A stretch of 64,000 nt of DNA from Chamaecrista fasciculata (lineage: Eukaryota; Streptophyta; Magnoliopsida; Fabales; Fabaceae). The stretch is taken from the NCBI GenBank assembly GCA_003254925.1, contig QANZ01047738.1:113245-177244 (forward strand). Reading direction: 5' to 3'. Below are positions 61,563 to 64,000 of the stretch, piece by piece (within the stretch, counting starts at the first letter, position 1; each line of letters opens with the position of its first letter). Under the pieces are notes generated by a model. It ran no database searches and was not told the origin of the DNA. It was given only the letters and a program-made list of their open reading frames with translations. The position numbers were made by a program, and so were the translations under genes.

Positions 61563-63248
61563 ATGAATACTCTGTACAGGCTACATGCTCAGGTGATCAA
61601 AGCCGGACAACATCATAACCCACAATCTCTCCGGAGCCTCCTCCTGTGTTGTGCTGACTCTGCCTATTCTCTCCCTGAAGCTGCTCACTATGCTCAATCT
61701 CTCTTGCTTGAATTTCCCAACTCTGATACCTTTGCTTATAACACGGTCCTCAGAGTCCTGTCTCGCTGGTCTCCCCTCCAAGCCTCCTCCTTGTTTGTTC
61801 AAATGCTTCGAGCTGGTGTGCCACTTGACAACTTCACGTTCCCATTTGTCCTGAAGGCCTGTTCTCAATTAAGAAGGGGTCAGGACCTTCACTCTCTCAT
61901 TGTGAAGCTGGGCTTTGATTGTGACATTTATGTTCAGAATGCTTTGATCAATTTTTATGGACGTTGTGGATCTGTAGATTTTTCACTCAAGGTGTTTGAG
62001 GCAATGAATCACAAGGACTTGGTTTCTTGGTGCTCCATGATTGCTTCTTTAGTCAACAATGACTTTGTGTTTGAAGGTCTGGCCCTTTTTCAACAAATGC
62101 AACTTGAGGAAGATGCCAAACCAGATGGGATTATGATGTTGAGTGTTATATCTGCGATTTCTAGCTTAGGCGCATTGGAGTTGGGTATCTGGGCTCACGC
62201 ATATATCTTCAGAAGTGGACTGCCTCTGACTGTTCCACTGGGTACTGCTCTTATTGATATGTATTCTAGATGTGGGTGCATTGATCGTTCCATCAAAGTG
62301 TTTGATGAAATGCCTTGTAGGAATGTATTGACGTGGACTACATTGATAACTGGGTTGGCTGTGCATGGTCGTGGTAGAGAGGCTTTAGGCGCATTTCATG
62401 ATATGAAAAAGTTTGGTTTGACGCCTGATTATGTTGCATTTACTGGTGCTTTAGTGGCTTGTAGTCACAGTGGTCTCGTGGAGGATGGATGGAGGATTTT
62501 TGAAAGCTTAAGGAATGAGTACGACATTGAGCCAATGATTGAGCACTATGGTTGTATGGTTGACCTTCTTGGCCGTGCAGGTATGCTCCATGAAGCTTTT
62601 AAGTTTGTGGAGGAAATGCCAATCAAGCCAAATTCTGTTATTTGGAGGACCCTACTGGGAGCATGTGTTAATCACAATCATCTTAAGCTAGCCGAAAAGG
62701 CCAGGGAGCGAATCTATGAGCTAGATCCCCATCATCATGGTGATTATGTGCTTTTATCAAATGCATATGGTGTAGTTGGTAAATGGGCTGAGAAGGCTGG
62801 TGTAAGGAACTTAATGAGGAAGAATAGAATTTTCAAGGAACCTGGCCATAGTTTGATCAACCTTGATCAAGTGGTTCATGAGTTTGTATCTGGAGATTGT
62901 TCTCATCCACAATGGGAGGACATTAAACAATTATTAGTTTCAGTTATAGATACTATAAAAGTTGGAGGTTATAGGCCTGATACATCCACTGTGTTGCATG
63001 ACATTCAAGAGGAAGAGAAGGAACATAGTCTGAGTTATCATAGTGAGAAAATGGCAGTGGCTTATGTGCTTCTTAATCATAGGGATAGAAAGACCATAAG
63101 GGTCATAAAGAATCTTAGAATATGTTATGATTGTCATAATTTCATGAAGCATGTTTCAGATATGTTTGACAAAATTATCATTGTTCGGGATCGCAACCGT
63201 TTCCATCATTTTAGCAAGGGATTGTGTTCTTGCCGAGATTATTGGTGA
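61563..63248 (+). CDS. pentatricopeptide repeat protein, PLS-DYW class
   Basis: This intronless gene encodes 561 aa. An in-frame TGA at 61554-61556 fixes the ATG at 61563 as the first usable start. About nine P/L/S-type PPR motifs cover residues 1-370 (for example NALINFYGRCGSVDFSLKVF and TALIDMYSRCGCIDRSIKVF). They are followed by E and E+ motifs (from about 372) and a complete C-terminal DYW domain. Its deaminase signature is intact: H493-x-E495, C521..C524-H525, a HHF motif and C555-S-C557, ending in DYW. Such proteins edit specific cytidines in chloroplast or mitochondrial transcripts; the target site and organelle cannot be read directly, and the N-terminus is not a convincing transit peptide. 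The gene is short for its class, suggesting a few N-terminal repeats are absent or diverged. Confidence 0.95.
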   Translation: MNTLYRLHAQVIKAGQHHNPQSLRSLLLCCADSAYSLPEAAHYAQSLLLEFPNSDTFAYNTVLRVLSRWSPLQASSLFVQMLRAGVPLDNFTFPFVLKACSQLRRGQDLHSLIVKLGFDCDIYVQNALINFYGRCGSVDFSLKVFEAMNHKDLVSWCSMIASLVNNDFVFEGLALFQQMQLEEDAKPDGIMMLSVISAISSLGALELGIWAHAYIFRSGLPLTVPLGTALIDMYSRCGCIDRSIKVFDEMPCRNVLTWTTLITGLAVHGRGREALGAFHDMKKFGLTPDYVAFTGALVACSHSGLVEDGWRIFESLRNEYDIEPMIEHYGCMVDLLGRAGMLHEAFKFVEEMPIKPNSVIWRTLLGACVNHNHLKLAEKARERIYELDPHHHGDYVLLSNAYGVVGKWAEKAGVRNLMRKNRIFKEPGHSLINLDQVVHEFVSGDCSHPQWEDIKQLLVSVIDTIKVGGYRPDTSTVLHDIQEEEKEHSLSYHSEKMAVAYVLLNHRDRKTIRVIKNLRICYDCHNFMKHVSDMFDKIIIVRDRNRFHHFSKGLCSCRDYW

Positions 63249-63383
63249 AGTATGCCTTGAGTCATCTTTCTTCCTCTTTCTTTTTTATCCATTACATGTT
63301 ATAATGGCACTTAGATATGCAAGAAAGACTTCTCTTTTATAATAAAATTTTTTCATTAGTTCAATTATGTCAATATATATATA
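63249..63383 (+). other. 3' UTR of the PPR gene
   Basis: An aataaaat near 63341-63348 is a plausible polyadenylation signal about 95 bp past the stop. Confidence 0.45.
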
Positions 63384-63570
63384 CTAGGGATTTTGTGTGC
63401 CTTAACGAGCACGTAAATATGTATGTAAAATAAATAAAGGATCAAATCGTTGACTCAGTAAAAAAAAGAGGGACCAAATAGTAAGTTTTCTCTTTTTTTA
63501 ATTACACTTAATATTTTTATGTTAGTATAAGCAGAGGACGACCAGAAGGCTTATCTTACATATAATATAA
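63384..63570 (-). mobile_element. Helitron-like 3' end, copy A
   Basis: On the minus strand the sequence ends in a hairpin (gtgctcgttaaggcac), about 11 spacer bases and CTAG followed by T, matching the Helitron 3' rule (hairpin, then CTRR, insertion between A and T). The 5' limit is unclear. It also contains gatcaaatcgttgactcag, seen at 5933, so nesting with another repeat is likely. Confidence 0.5.
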
Positions 63571-63978
63571 CTAGGGGCTTGGAGTGCCTTAACGGGCACG
63601 CCAATATATATGTAACATTTGAATTGATTTAAAGTTGAAGAATATATTAAATTTTTATATTGATAAAAGAGTAAGTTTGGGACCAATTTGAGAAATTATA
63701 AAAATATGTAAGACTCATCTAAAATAAATAAAATATTTAGAACCAATTTGAAATTACCTCATATGGGGAGAGTGAGTGGGGAGGGAGAGTAGTGGTATTT
63801 TTTAATTTTTAATTGTATTTTGTATTTTTTTTAATTCATTTTTTTAAAAGAAGTGGGGAGAGAGAATGGTGGTATTTTTTAATTACTTTTTGTATTATTT
63901 AATTCAATAATTTTACACTATAGTATTAGTATTATAAAGACCGACTACCAGAAAAGGGTGGAGCCATATAATATAAGA
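63571..63978 (-). mobile_element. Helitron-like 3' end, copy B
   Basis: The minus-strand end is a perfect 5-bp-stem hairpin (gtgcccgttaaggcac), spacer tccaagccc, then CTAG and T. The element carries a doubled block, gtggggaga with ggtggtatttttt, near 63771-63880. At its other side a third related end (ctatgggctttgcgtgac, from 63979) begins and runs out of the window. Confidence 0.55.
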
Positions 63979-64000
63979 CTATGGGCTTTGCGTGACCGTA

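Overview
This is nuclear DNA from a flowering plant, a eudicot and probably a rosid (the last is inference). The non-coding DNA is AT-rich, the introns are GT-AG, and the genes are plant families: defensins, an R2R3-MYB, calnexin, Tudor-SN, an FHA/TDP1 protein and a DYW-type PPR. All confident genes lie on the + strand. The sequence is draft quality: a 92-base N gap at 27782-27873, single Ns at 18524, 23324 and 54172, and a 44-base C run at 54139-54182.

1-26 kb is gene-poor and repeat-rich. It opens with the 3' end of a Copia-like retrotransposon ending in a complete LTR (631-1002). Next comes a small defensin cluster: two intact two-exon genes (3120-3442 and 9429-9842) and one copy cut off after exon 1 (5295-5349). 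Among them sit a hAT-like element, two Stowaway MITEs facing each other, and LTR fragments. A subgroup-4 R2R3-MYB repressor (16153-17104) stands alone. SINEs, a hAT-type element and LTR debris fill the rest.

26-63.3 kb holds five genes in one orientation: a DYAD/AMEIOTIC1-like gene (CDS 28373-30260, 7 exons, 449 aa), calnexin (32464-35781, 6 exons, 545 aa), Tudor-SN/TSN1 (40891-46533, 16 coding exons, 991 aa), an FHA-TDP1 fusion (49060-56198, 12 exons, 1172 aa) and an intronless DYW PPR gene (61563-63248, 561 aa). I derived exon boundaries by reading splice sites and checking that the frame closes; every multi-exon model gives an uninterrupted protein. These genes do not form a pathway. They serve ER folding, RNA regulation, DNA repair, meiosis/chromosome biology and organelle RNA editing.

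The gaps between them carry MITEs with clean target-site duplications. Between the FHA-TDP1 and PPR genes is an unusual 2.7 kb block: a degenerate tandem array of about 80-89 bp units interrupted by a SINE, followed by a long imperfect hairpin (61195-61343) shaped like a plant microRNA precursor. The window ends in several Helitron-like 3' termini.

Most interesting for follow-up: the hairpin, the repeat-built architecture of the DYAD-like protein, a perfect ER-stress element upstream of calnexin, the lost Lys in the MYB bHLH-contact motif, and the broken defensin duplicate.
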